Assembly: GCF_000719775.1 (NCBI RefSeq)
Contig: NZ_JOHR01000001.1
Coordinates: 1-64,000 of the forward strand
DNA length: 64,000 nucleotides
From: Streptomyces sp. NRRL F-5135
GTDB taxonomy: Bacteria > Actinomycetota > Actinomycetes > Streptomycetales > Streptomycetaceae
Reading direction: 5' to 3'
A model generated the notes under the pieces. The model did no database searches, had not been told where the DNA came from, and saw nothing but the letters and a program-made list of their open reading frames with translations. Made by a program: the position numbers and the translations under genes. Shown here in pieces: positions 26,674-36,400 of this stretch (position 1 is its first letter; each line of letters opens with the position of its first letter).

Positions 26674-27112
26674 GACGGCTCCCCCTCTTTCTTTCCGACT
26701 CGATGCTCCTACCGTCTCACCCACCACTGACAATCGGTCGCGGCTCCCGGGCCGGCTGAAGAGTCCACCCGACCAGGGGCGCCGCCGGGGCGCGGCACGG
26801 GGCCCCGGGCAGCGTGGCCTCCGCGTGCACTGGTGTGTCCGGCAGGCTCGTCGGCCAGCCGGTCGAGGGTGGCGTCGCGCACGCGGCACGGCCCGTGCCC
26901 ACCTGCCCTCCGGGGACTGGCCGTACCACTTTTTCCGGGCGTGGCGAGCACGGACCTGCTGGAGTTCGATCCGGTCGGCCGTTCACAACCCTGTGGGGAT
27001 CACGCCATCTCCGGTGCTCGCCCGGACGGCACGGCCGCCTGCCGGAGCGCCCGGCCGGGCCGGGCCCGGCATCGCGACGGAAGCCTCGGACGGGGCTCAT
27101 CGATGTGGTCGG
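26674..27112. other. Intergenic stretch, no gene recognised
   Basis: Between the starts of the vWA gene and the stop of rph. Open frames exist on both strands but lack start signals and known domains. The promoter of the vWA gene must lie at its left side. Confidence 0.45.
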
Positions 27113-29719
27113 TCACGGCAGGATCTCGACGTACCCGTCGGTTCCGTGCACGCGGATCCGCTGCCCGTCCCGGATCAGCCGGGTGGCCCGATCCACGCCC
27201 ACGACGGCCGGCAAGCCGTACTCCCGGGCGATCACCGCGCCATGGGTCATCAGGCCGCCCACCTCCGTCACCAGGCCCGCGATACCGACGAACAGGGGGG
27301 TCCAGCTGGGGTCCGTGTAGGCCGTGACCAGGATGTCGCCCGCCTCGAGACCGGCCTCCGCCAGGTCAAGGATGACGCGGGCCCTTCCCTCGATGGTCCC
27401 GGCGGAAACCGGCAGGCCGATCAGGGCACCGGCCGGCACGTCGTCGCGCCGGTAGGCCCCGGTGACGGCCTCACCGTCCGATGTGAGCACCCGGGGCGGT
27501 GTGAGCGCGTGGTACGACCGGAACTCTTCCTTGCGCCGCTGGATGAGCCGGTCATCCGCCTGGTTCGAGCGCACGACGTCGTGGAGCTCCTGGAACGTGA
27601 GGTAGAAGATGTCCTCCTTCTCAGGAAGCACATTGGCCCTCACCAGGCGCTCGGCCTCCTCCAGCAAGGCCTGTTTGTAGACGAAGTAGCGGCTGATGAT
27701 GCCGTACTTCGGGTACTCCCGGTACCCGATGAAGGTGCGGACCCGGTCGATCATCCGCTTGGCCTCGTCGGCCTTCCGGCCGCCGTCCGGCAGGGCCCGC
27801 AAGCGTGACAGCACGTCCTGTTCCTTCTTCCGCGCCTTCTGCCGTCCTTGCTCGAAGCGCCGCTCGGCGGCGCCCGACTGGAAGTTCCTGACGTTGTCGA
27901 GGATCAAGGGCACCAGCGTGGTGGGGCGCTCGCGCCAACGCGGCCTGGTGATGTCGATCTCGCCCACGCAGCGCATGCCGTACCGGTCGAGGTAGGCCAC
28001 TATGGCGTCGCGCGCTTCGGTCCCGCCGGCGAGCTTCGCCAGCTCGTCCAGGAAGGCCGCGTCCTCGGTGTACTCGACGCCCCGCAGGAACGCCACCACC
28101 TCCGGCCGCGGGCGGATCACGTCCGCGACGTCGAGCAGCGCCAGTCCCATCTCCGAGGTGACGTTGTCGGGGGCGGACAGCGTGAGCGTGTCAGCCGCGT
28201 TCTTCTCGCCCAGCCACTCGTGCAGCTTGTCGTTGAGCCACCACGTGGCCTCCATCCCCGCCATGATCACCTGAAGGCTCAGCGGATCGCCGAGGACTCG
28301 CTTGTGCTGCTCGAAGGCCTCCAGCAGGAATTCGAACAGCGCCGGTCCGGTCTTCGTCCGGATGTCGCGCTCCAGGGCGGCGACGGACATCTGGCTGCGC
28401 TCGATCAGCTCGGCGACGATGGCCGGATCAGTCTCGATCGGGGCGGACCCGCCGCCGGCCGGCGGCCCGCCGGGAACCGCGTCCGGGAGCGACGGGACGA
28501 AGTCGCCGCGGTCGAGGACGGTCTCCAGCGCGTCCCTGATCAGCGGATCGCCTCTCCCCATGACGTCCAGGAGGCCGGCGCGGCTCGCGGGCGAGGCCAG
28601 GCGCCGGGTGACGTCGACGAACAGCCTCCCGCCGGCCTGGTGCATCGGCGCCATCGCCGTCAGCTGCCACACGGAGAGCCCCAGGGGCTTCATGGGGTCG
28701 GTCATCATCTGACCATGGCCGACGGAGACGTAGACGTGATTCTCCTGGTCGCCGGTCTCGGGAATGGGGAACAGCGTTGTGATCGGTCGGCTCTGGACGA
28801 TCTGGAAGCCGTCATCGGCCAGGCACCATTCGATGTCCTGCGGACGGCCGAAGTGCGCTTCGATCCGCCGCCCGAGCCGCACGAGCCGCACGACCTGCGC
28901 ATCCGTCAGCGCCGGCTGCTCCTGCTGCCGCGGGTCGATCGCCATGTCCCGCGTACCGCCGGCCGGCAGGGCGTGAACGGCACGCTGTTTGGCGGCGATC
29001 GTCTTGGCGACGACTTCACCGTTCCGCACTGTGAAGACGTCCGGGTTCACCAGGCCGGAGACCAGGGCCTCGCCGAGGCCGAAGCCGGCGTCCACGGTGG
29101 CGACCTTCCGGTTGCCCGTGACGGGGTCGGCCGTGAACAGAACGCCTGCCGCGTGCGGGAAAACCATCTGCTGCACGACCACGGCCATGTGAACCCTACG
29201 GTGGTCGATACCGTTCCTCCGGCGGTAGGTCACGGCCCGTTCGGTGAACAGCGAGGCCCAGCACCGGCTGACGTGCTGGAGGACGGCTGTCGGCCCCACG
29301 ACGTTCAGATACGTGTCCTGCTGGCCGGCGAAGGAGGCCGTCGGCAGGTCCTCCGCCGTCGCGCTGGACCGGACGGCACAGGCGACTTGCTCACCGAGCC
29401 CTGCGAGCGCGCGAGTGATCGCCGCCACGAGATCGCCCGGAATGGCGATCCCCTCGATGGTCCGACGGATCCGCGCGCTGAGCGCCCGGATCGCCTCCCC
29501 GTCGTCCGGGTGCAAGCGCGACAACTGATCGAGCTGACCGTCGATCGACGGCGCTTGCGCCATGACCCGCCGGAAAGCATCCGTCGTCACACAAAAGCCA
29601 CCCGGAACGCGGATCCCCTCGATCCGCGACAGCCCGCCCAGGTGCGCGCCCTTGCCGCCAACGAGCGCGACCTGTGTCTCGTCGACCTCTTGAAGATCCA
29701 GCACATACCGCTCCGTCAT
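27113..29719 (-). CDS. rph: Rifamycin-inactivating phosphotransferase
   Basis: An 868-residue dikinase, the usual length of Rph. From ATG 29719 the order is an ATP-grasp domain (about 1-315; VALVGGKGAHLGGLSRIEGI and RSSATAEDLPTASFAGQQDT), a rifamycin-binding helical domain (about 330-750), and a swivelling phospho-His domain with GGLMTHGAVIAREYGLPA. The catalytic His is residue 826, in line with His825 of the Listeria enzyme. Rph transfers the beta-phosphate of ATP to the C21 hydroxyl of rifamycins and inactivates them; it differs from PEP synthase in the central domain. Expression is normally rifamycin-inducible through an RAE element, which lies about 320 bp upstream at 30041-30059. Confidence 0.93.
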   Translation of the reverse strand: MTERYVLDLQEVDETQVALVGGKGAHLGGLSRIEGIRVPGGFCVTTDAFRRVMAQAPSIDGQLDQLSRLHPDDGEAIRALSARIRRTIEGIAIPGDLVAAITRALAGLGEQVACAVRSSATAEDLPTASFAGQQDTYLNVVGPTAVLQHVSRCWASLFTERAVTYRRRNGIDHRRVHMAVVVQQMVFPHAAGVLFTADPVTGNRKVATVDAGFGLGEALVSGLVNPDVFTVRNGEVVAKTIAAKQRAVHALPAGGTRDMAIDPRQQEQPALTDAQVVRLVRLGRRIEAHFGRPQDIEWCLADDGFQIVQSRPITTLFPIPETGDQENHVYVSVGHGQMMTDPMKPLGLSVWQLTAMAPMHQAGGRLFVDVTRRLASPASRAGLLDVMGRGDPLIRDALETVLDRGDFVPSLPDAVPGGPPAGGGSAPIETDPAIVAELIERSQMSVAALERDIRTKTGPALFEFLLEAFEQHKRVLGDPLSLQVIMAGMEATWWLNDKLHEWLGEKNAADTLTLSAPDNVTSEMGLALLDVADVIRPRPEVVAFLRGVEYTEDAAFLDELAKLAGGTEARDAIVAYLDRYGMRCVGEIDITRPRWRERPTTLVPLILDNVRNFQSGAAERRFEQGRQKARKKEQDVLSRLRALPDGGRKADEAKRMIDRVRTFIGYREYPKYGIISRYFVYKQALLEEAERLVRANVLPEKEDIFYLTFQELHDVVRSNQADDRLIQRRKEEFRSYHALTPPRVLTSDGEAVTGAYRRDDVPAGALIGLPVSAGTIEGRARVILDLAEAGLEAGDILVTAYTDPSWTPLFVGIAGLVTEVGGLMTHGAVIAREYGLPAVVGVDRATRLIRDGQRIRVHGTDGYVEILP

Positions 29720-30040
29720 CGCGATGCCCCCGAGGCAGCCGTGATCCCTCGCACCGCGGTGGCCGATCGAATCACCGGCGCCTCCCGCTCTGCCGAACCT
29801 CTTGTCGAGCACGTCCTCATCCCTGACCGCCCTCCCTCTGGCGAGTCGGCCGACCACCCCGCCCAGCCGGACGGCGCGCGTCCCCGCCCCTCGTCCGCCC
29901 CGAGCACCCACACCCGCACGGCCGGCCCCGCCTCTGGCCCGACCTCACCGCGTCCTCCACACCTCAACAACAACACACGCACCTCGCGCCCCCCGTTTCC
30001 GCGGACAGTGACACCGGCCGACGATTCTGCGCCGTGACCC

Positions 30041-30059
30041 GGGTCTTGCGGCAAGCCCC
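30041..30059. promoter_or_regulatory. Rifamycin-associated element (RAE)
   Basis: GGGTCTTGCGGCAAGCCCC, a 19-bp imperfect palindrome with the core CTTGC-GGCAAG. It matches the RAE known upstream of rifamycin-inducible genes (rph, helR/HelD-like) in actinomycetes, differing at a few arm positions from the consensus as I remember it. It is 322 bp ahead of the rph start with no gene between. Confidence 0.85.
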
Positions 30060-30075
30060 CCAGTGCGCTATACAT
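30046..30075 (+). promoter_or_regulatory. Sigma-70-like promoter overlapping the RAE, facing right
   Basis: TTGCGG (30046-30051, inside the RAE), a 17-bp spacer and TATACA (30069-30074). It points away from rph. On the other strand the nearest match is weaker: TTGCCG with CAGAAT after 19 bp. The rightward transcript would start near 30081. Confidence 0.5.
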
Positions 30076-30082
30076 TAAAAGT

Positions 30083-30120
30083 GGCAAGGAGAGGGAGATC
30101 CTCCTTGCCTTTTTCTCTTT
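30083..30120 (+). terminator. Intrinsic terminator/attenuator just after the RAE promoter
   Basis: GGCAAGGAG, nine bases, CTCCTTGCC form a 9-bp stem followed by TTTTTCTCTTT, a true T tract and rare in this genome. The left arm contains AAGGAG, a perfect ribosome site. The hairpin begins at the expected transcription start, so a rightward RNA would be about 40 nt unless termination is relieved. Confidence 0.75.
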
Positions 30121-30305
30121 GCCGTCCGGTCGCGCTCGCCACCGCACTCGCCGCTCGCCAACGGGGCGGGCAGCTAAAGGAGTTGCCGAAGGTCAGTGAT
30201 CAACACACCTTCCGTGGGCTCCGCCTCAGCCGAATCCGGCTTTGCCGCGCCGTTCCTTCTCCGGCCGGGACAGTGGACCCTGGTCGGTGGGGAGGTGGTC
30301 GCCTC

Positions 30306-31238
30306 ATGGTCCACGATGGACAGCGGCTCTTGGTGATCAGCGTGCCGAAGGTGACGTTCTACCCCGAGCCACTGGGGCGGACGGGGTGCTCGTACCACCC
30401 CGTCAGTCGCTCGGGCACGGGCATGCTCGGCTGGACTGCCGTCCGGGGCACCCGGGCCGAGAAGGACGAGTGGCAGGCGGCCGCGGACCAGTTCTCCGCC
30501 GCGATCCAGGAGGCGCAGGACGCCTACCAGGCGGTCGTCCGCGGGAGGGGCCGCCACCTGCCGGGCGCGAGGCGCCGCAAAGAGCGGGCGGCGGAGCGGT
30601 TCCGCGAGGCGGCGGCGGTCGCCGAGGAGCACTACGCGCCGGTCCGCGCGGAGATCGGGCGCCGACTGGCCGCCGAGGCGGAGCGGGCGCGCCGGGAACG
30701 GGAGGAGCACGAGCGCCGCTGGGCTGCCGAACGGGCCGAGCAGGAGGAGCGACGGCGGGTCGCCCTGGCCCGCGCGGCCCGCTGCCACGACCTGGCGCGG
30801 CGGAAGGTGTGGAGTTGGGCGGTCGTCGGGGGCGGGGAGCGGGGTGGGACGGAGATCCTGGTGCACCGGCTTGACGTAGGTACCGGGCAGCCCATGCCGG
30901 CCTCCTCGCGGCGGTCCGCGCTACCGCTGTCGGCGGGCTCCCTGGAGCAGGAGCTGCACGGGCTCCGGGACGAGTTGGGCCTGACGGACGTCCGCTGGGA
31001 GCGGGCGGCGAGGGAGCTTGTGGTGGCGGAGTGCTCGACTCCGGACGACCCCGTGCCGTTCGAGGACTGGTGGGCCACCGTCACCGTGCGCCACTGGCCC
31101 TCCTCCCGGCAGGTGCCGCCGCCCCCGCCTCCCCCCGCCGGCCCGGGCCGTGCGTACGGCTTCTCCGGCAGCGACTACGGAGGCATGGGAGGAGACCACG
31201 GCGGCGGTGGGTACGGCGGAGGCTTCGGCGGCTACTGA
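30306..31238 (+). CDS. Coiled-coil protein with Gly/Tyr-rich tail
   Basis: A 310-residue protein from ATG 30306 (GGGGAGGTGG upstream). Residues about 55-175 form a charged coiled coil (AEAERARREREEHERRWAAE, RAEQEERRRVALARAARCHD). A compact segment follows (about 180-275; ERAARELVVAECSTPDDPVP), then a proline stretch and a low-complexity end, MGGDHGGGGYGGGFGGY. It has no signal peptide. No family is recognised; the tail resembles aggregation- or condensate-prone sequences. It is the first gene downstream of the rightward RAE promoter but separated from it by a terminator and about 185 bp. Confidence 0.7.
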   Translation: MVHDGQRLLVISVPKVTFYPEPLGRTGCSYHPVSRSGTGMLGWTAVRGTRAEKDEWQAAADQFSAAIQEAQDAYQAVVRGRGRHLPGARRRKERAAERFREAAAVAEEHYAPVRAEIGRRLAAEAERARREREEHERRWAAERAEQEERRRVALARAARCHDLARRKVWSWAVVGGGERGGTEILVHRLDVGTGQPMPASSRRSALPLSAGSLEQELHGLRDELGLTDVRWERAARELVVAECSTPDDPVPFEDWWATVTVRHWPSSRQVPPPPPPPAGPGRAYGFSGSDYGGMGGDHGGGGYGGGFGGY

Positions 31239-31438
31239 GCCCCGGTCAGCCAAAGCGGCAACGGTCGCTGCGCCTGACCAGCACCGGTCCGCGCGCAATC
31301 TCCCCCGCCGCGCGGGAGTTGCGCGGGCGCGGGGCTGCCGGCCGGGGAAAACGCCCATGAGCCGGGCTCACGAGCGGTTGACGGTGTGAGTGGCGGCCGC
31401 CCTCCAGGGGTGACCGAGGGACGCGGGCCGGGCGGGTC

Positions 31439-31738
31439 TCAGGAGAGTGGCCAGTTACGCAGGGCGGCGTCGGCCATCTCCTGGAGTTCATCGCGGCGGA
31501 CACCGCTCGCGGCCTGTACGGCGATGCCGTAGGCGAAGGTGGTGACGTAGCGGGCCAGTAGCCCCGGATCGGTCTGCGGAGGCAGGTCGCCGTCGTCGAC
31601 GGCTCGCTGGAACCGCTCTCGGACGAGGCAGTAGCCGTTGTCGCGCCAGTCGACGGCGGCCTGAACCAGATCTGAGGGGCCGGAACCACCCGTGGCCGGC
31701 ACGGCGAGGCCGTGGAGGGCGGCGGATCCCGTCAACAT
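31439..31738 (-). pseudogene. C-terminal fragment of a TetR regulator
   Basis: The frame reads [60 protein letters not shown] and RRDELQEMADAALRNWP, the ligand-binding C-terminal domain of a TetR protein. The HTH and start are missing: the frame is cut near 31735, just upstream of the oppositely oriented SnoaL-like gene, which it probably once regulated. Confidence 0.75.
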
Positions 31739-31784
31739 CCGGTCGCAGCCCCGAGCGGGAGCTGCCCCACAGAAGGGTCACCCC

Positions 31785-32981
31785 ATGTCCGACAGTGATC
31801 TGCGCGCGTTCTACCTGCGCTACATCGAGGCGCTCAACGCCCACGAGTTCGACGGCATGGACGAGTTCATCAACGAACGGACCACCCTGAACGGTGAGCC
31901 GGCCACCCGGGACGATCTCATCGCCGTTCAGAAGCGTGACGTGGACGCGGTTCCGGACCTCCGCTGGGAGCTCAAGCAACTCCTCTTCGACGGTGACCGT
32001 CTGGCCGCGCGTCTGGTCAACACGGGTACTCCGGTGAAGGAATGGCTCGGTGTGGCTCCCACCGGCGCCTCGTTCGAGATCGACGAGTACGCCATCTATC
32101 AGGTCCGCGACGGGGGGTTCGCGCATATGACCGCGCTGCACGACGCCGGCGAGCTTCTCCGGCAGCTGACCGGCCGACTTCCCGGAAAGGACGCCGGAGG
32201 AGAGTGCCGGGGTCGTCGTGCGTCTCGCGACTCTCGACGCGCCCTGGTAACCGTGGAGGAACAGTCGAGGGGGGCCCGGGCGGGCTGCCCCCCGACACAG
32301 GCGATCACGCCAGGCGGCCGCTGTGCGCGGCTCCGTGCCTTGCGAGGACGCCCGCCCTACTCGTCCCCGACGACCAGGCCGGCCACGGCCCGGCCGATGG
32401 CCCGCTCCACCGCCAGCCTGCCCTTCCCGGCGTCCCCATGGCGCCGCGTCATCAGCCGGACCAGCGCGTGCTGGAAAAGAGCCGGGCCGCATGCCGTCCA
32501 GTGGTCCCGGACGTCGGGGCTCAGCATGAAGGCCAGGACGTCATCGGGCTCGGCCGGGACGAAGCGGAACTCGCTGTGCTCCCACTTGTCGTCGATGCCC
32601 CTGCTCCAGCGGTCCCGCAGACCGTCCTCGTCCAGATCCGGCAGCACGGCCAGGAAGAACGCCGCCCACTGGTGCCGTTCCGTGTCCATCGCGAACGAGA
32701 GCAGCTCCAGCTCGCAGGCATCGTCCTCGTGCACGGCCAGTTCCTCGCGAAGGGCCCGCCGGGCCGCTCCGAACAGGTCCGGAACCCCGTCCTTGAGGTC
32801 GTGCCGCCCGGACAGCCCCTCGTTCGCCGAGGAATTCCACTGCCCCGCGTTGCCGCCCACGGTCGCGCTGCGCCGGGAGAACAGCATCCGGTTGTCCCGG
32901 CCGGTGACGACGGCCACGTTGGCGCCGAAGCTCGCGGAGAGGAAGCCATTGACCAGGACGGGGTTCTGCCCTTCCAGGTAG
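31785..32981 (+). CDS. SnoaL-like ester cyclase with lost stop codon
   Basis: From ATG 31785 (AGAAGGG upstream) the first 130 residues are a normal SnoaL-like/NTF2 fold: [40 protein letters not shown] and [17 protein letters not shown]. Related proteins stop there (about 130-145 residues). Here the frame stays open to 32981, adding some 260 basic, low-complexity residues that overlap the Nudix-like gene antisense by more than 600 bp. The extension is probably read-through after a small frameshift near 32190. The true protein may be SnoaL-like only; the substrate is unknown. Confidence 0.6.
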   Translation: MSDSDLRAFYLRYIEALNAHEFDGMDEFINERTTLNGEPATRDDLIAVQKRDVDAVPDLRWELKQLLFDGDRLAARLVNTGTPVKEWLGVAPTGASFEIDEYAIYQVRDGGFAHMTALHDAGELLRQLTGRLPGKDAGGECRGRRASRDSRRALVTVEEQSRGARAGCPPTQAITPGGRCARLRALRGRPPYSSPTTRPATARPMARSTASLPFPASPWRRVISRTSACWKRAGPHAVQWSRTSGLSMKARTSSGSAGTKRNSLCSHLSSMPLLQRSRRPSSSRSGSTARKNAAHWCRSVSIANESSSSSQASSSCTASSSRRARRAAPNRSGTPSLRSCRPDSPSFAEEFHCPALPPTVALRRENSIRLSRPVTTATLAPKLAERKPLTRTGFCPSR

Positions 32982-33370
32982 TGCTCCCGCAGCGTCAGTC
33001 CGGCGCTCTCGCCCTCCTCGAACGGCCGGTCCAACTGCTGGGAGGCCAGGAAGGTGAAGTAGTCCGTCGGCGAGAACCTGATCTCCACGATCGGGACCTC
33101 CAGTTCGTCGCTGCGCGTGACCGCGATGGTCTCCACCGCGAACCGTGGGTGGTTCCAGCGCCGGTCGCGGCCCGCCACCGCTCGGGTGCGCTGCTCGTCC
33201 TCGATCTCCTGCCGCCAGCGCCGCACGTCCTCCGGCACGTACACGGGCTCGTCGGCGTCGTAGTAGATTCTCAGGTTCCGCTCGGAGATGGGCCGTGTGC
33301 CGTCCCCTTCGTAGACGTAGCAGCTCGTGCGCAGTGGCCCGATTCGAAAGTGCTCACGGTCGTTCAGCAT
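32357..33370 (-). CDS. Nudix-like protein divergent from the caspase/STAND gene
   Basis: A 337-residue protein from ATG 33370, preceded by a G-rich ribosome site. The C-terminal half has a Nudix-like fold with the helix [17 protein letters not shown] (residues 191-207, Arg198-Glu199-Glu200) after [18 protein letters not shown], though the Nudix box is not canonical. The N-terminal half (residues 1-125; [20 protein letters not shown]) is unassigned. Nudix domains hydrolyse or bind nucleoside diphosphates linked to X. Its start is 106 bp from the divergent caspase/STAND/WD40 gene, so the two may share control and a function such as making, sensing or degrading a nucleotide signal. Confidence 0.7.
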   Translation of the reverse strand: MLNDREHFRIGPLRTSCYVYEGDGTRPISERNLRIYYDADEPVYVPEDVRRWRQEIEDEQRTRAVAGRDRRWNHPRFAVETIAVTRSDELEVPIVEIRFSPTDYFTFLASQQLDRPFEEGESAGLTLREHYLEGQNPVLVNGFLSASFGANVAVVTGRDNRMLFSRRSATVGGNAGQWNSSANEGLSGRHDLKDGVPDLFGAARRALREELAVHEDDACELELLSFAMDTERHQWAAFFLAVLPDLDEDGLRDRWSRGIDDKWEHSEFRFVPAEPDDVLAFMLSPDVRDHWTACGPALFQHALVRLMTRRHGDAGKGRLAVERAIGRAVAGLVVGDE

Positions 33371-33476
33371 GGCCCCGCCCCCGTCCTCGTCCCCGTCAAT
33401 GCCGTTGTCCGGCATGACAGTTGCACAGCACGGTGACAGGCGGCAACATCTCCGTTCCACGGTGTGGTGAGGGGGC

Positions 33477-36400
33477 ATGGGCATGGGTGGGCAGCATGGC
33501 GAGGCTCTTGCCGTGTCCCTGAGTACGTACGACCACCATCCCCGTCACGACCTGCCCGGTGCCGATCGTCACGCCGAGGAGTTCCGGCGGCTGGCCCGTC
33601 GGCTGGGATTCCTCGCCGACACTCCGCCCGTGACCGGGACGAAGGACGACGTACTCCGGTCCCTGCGCCGATTCGCGGCCTCACCGGCCCGGCGCAAGCT
33701 CGTCTACTGGATCGGCCACGGCGTCCGGGTGGGACGGAACACGACGGTCCTCCCGTGCCGGGACTACAGTGCCGACGGACGCGACGGTTTCGTCTTCACC
33801 GACGAACTGGCGGACCTGGTCAGGCGGATGAGCGGTGACGTCCTGCTGGTCCTCGACACCTGCCATGCCTCCTTCGTGGCGCACGACGTCCACACGCGCG
33901 TCGTGGACAGCGAGGACGACCACTTCGGTCCACGGCCCCTGGCGAAGGGATCGGCCGACTTCCGCGGCGTGGGTGTGCTCGGTACGGTGCGCGGCGACGA
34001 GCCCGCGCAACTCGGGGCGTGGCCGACCGCCTTCCGGGCGGTGTGCGACGATCCCCGCTTCGAGTTCCGGGAGCGGCTGCTGTGGACCCCGTACGCCCAG
34101 GCGCTGCACGCCGCCGAGGTCCTCGAAGCCGTCAACAGCGTCCTCGCCGACGACAGCGTCTACCCGCAGTTCCACGGCGGCAGCCGTCTGCTGGGGCTGT
34201 TCGTCAACCCCTACTACGACGCGACGGCCCGCCCGCTGTCGGCCGCCGCGCCCTCACGGCGCCGGGAACTGCTCGACGCGCGCGTGCAGGAGCTGCTGAA
34301 GAGCCGCTTCACGGGGCTGCTGCTGGAGGACGACACCGCGTTCTTCACCGGCCGGAGGTACTGTCTGGCCCGGCTCGTCGAGTGGCTCGCCGCGCCGGAC
34401 CGCAACGGCGCACTGATCGTCACGGGCGGCCCGGGCAGCGGCAAGTCGGCCCTGCTCGCCCAGCTGGCCCTGATGACCGTCAGCCGCACCCCGCAGTCCG
34501 AGCAACTCTCGCCGGCGGTCCGGGGGGCTCTGCTGTACGCCATCGACACGGGCATCCAGTGTCGCGGCCGCGGTGCCCTGGAGTGCGCGCGCGAGCTGGC
34601 CGACGGCCTGCGGGTCGAGGAGCCCCCGGGCGGCTGGCCGGACCTGCGGGCGGTGGTGGACGCCCTGCTCGCCGCCTGCCGGGCCGCCGCCTCCGTCGCG
34701 TTCCTCGTCGACGGACTCGACGAGGCCGACCGCGGCCAGTTGGACGCGCTCATCGCCGATGTCCTGGTCCCGCTGGCGCAGGAGCCCAACGTCCGGGTCC
34801 TCATCGGCACCAGACCGCTCGACGGCGGAACCGGCCCGCTCCTGGACACCGCCACCACGCTGGACCTCGACGCGGCTCCGGACCGGGACTCCGACATCGC
34901 CGACTACGTCCGCGCCCGGCTCAGTGGCCCCACGAGCCCCTACCACGACGCCGGCGAGACGCTCACCGCGGTCTGTCAGGATCTGGTGCGCCGCAGTCGG
35001 GGCACCTTCCTGGTGGCCAAGCTGCACTGCTCCGCGCTGCTGCGCCTGGACAGGCGGGTGGGTCCCGAGGACGAGGAGTTCCGCCGCACCCTGGCCTCGG
35101 GGCTGGGGGACGCCCTGGACCACGAGATCCGGGCGCTGGACGGTGCCGCGCCGGGTGCCGGGCCCGGCTCCGGCTGGGCCCTCGGGCTGCTGCTCCCCCT
35201 CGCGCTGTCCTTCGGCGCGGGACTGCCCGAGGACGACGGGATCTGGCTCGCCGCGGCCCGGGCCCTGGCGGCGGCGCGTGGGGACGACCGCGTCTACGAG
35301 GAACATGACGTGATCGCCGTCCGGCGGGCCGGCGGCGCGCATATCGTGGCCCACGGTGAAGGCGGCCAGCCCGTCTTCCGGCTCAACCACGAGACCCTCG
35401 CCGGTCACGTCCTGCGCTCCTCCGGGCTGACGGACCGGGCCGCCCACGACGCGATGTCGCGGGTGCTCGGGCGCGTCCACGACAAGCTGCACCGAGGGCG
35501 CCCCGCCACCAATCCGTACATCGCCCGGTACGCGGCGGCCCACGCCGCCCGCGCCGGCCGGCCGGCCGAACTGCTCCACGACGCCGATCTGCTGGTCCGG
35601 CTGGATCCCGAGCGGCTCGTGGCCCAGTTGGAGCAGTCCGACGCCCTCTCGGACGAGGCACAGCTGTACCGGTCCGTGGCGGAGGACCTGATCCGGTGCT
35701 CGCCCGACGAGCGCGCCGCCTTGTTGCAGGCGGCGGCTCTCCGGCAGCAGCCGGAGCTCCGGTCCTGGGCCCGCTCGGCGGCGCGGCTGTTCTGGGAGGA
35801 CCTGTGGACCACCGCCGAGCGCTCGGCTCCGGAGCGCAGCCTCGGCGTGCCGTTCGGCGACGTCCTCGCCGTCTCGGCCGGCCCTGACGGTGCTCTCCTC
35901 GCCGCGGGGGAGCGCCTCTGGCGGTGGAACGACGCCCACGGCCGGCCCGACCTCGTGCGCGGGTATCTGCCGGCCACCGCCGACGGCGCCCCCGTCCGGC
36001 TCATGGCGCTGGCCACTCCCCCGCGGGTCCGCGAGGTGGAGGCCGTGGCGGCGGACGCCGAACGCGTGCTGGTCTGGTCGCGGAGCGACCCCGGGCGCGT
36101 GCATCCGCTCGGCTGGGGAGCGCCCGTCAGCGCGGTCGCGCTGGGGCCGGCGGGCGGCACGGAGTTCATCGTGGCCGGCTCCGGGCCGTACGCGGCGGTC
36201 TGGGAGTGGCGGGACGGCCGTCCCCGGCACCGGGGGTTCTGGCCGGGCGGTGTGGGGCAGGTCCACGCCGTGGCCGTGACGACCGCCGGGCGGGCGTCCC
36301 TCCTGCTGGTGGGCGGCGAACGGGGCGTGGCCGTACTGGATCCCCGGACCGGTGGACGTGTCGGCCGGTTCGCCGCCGAGGCCGGCCGCGTCGAGTGCCT

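Noticed and set aside
27113..29719. Calling the dikinase a PEP synthase
   Set aside because: The N-terminus, length, His position and the nearby RAE match rifamycin phosphotransferases; PEP synthase has a different C-terminal PEP-binding barrel, which is missing.
27848..30037. A 729-residue open frame on the plus strand opposite rph
   Set aside because: It is the antisense shadow of a strongly conserved gene; it has no domain or start signal and exists only because stop codons are rare in such GC-rich DNA.
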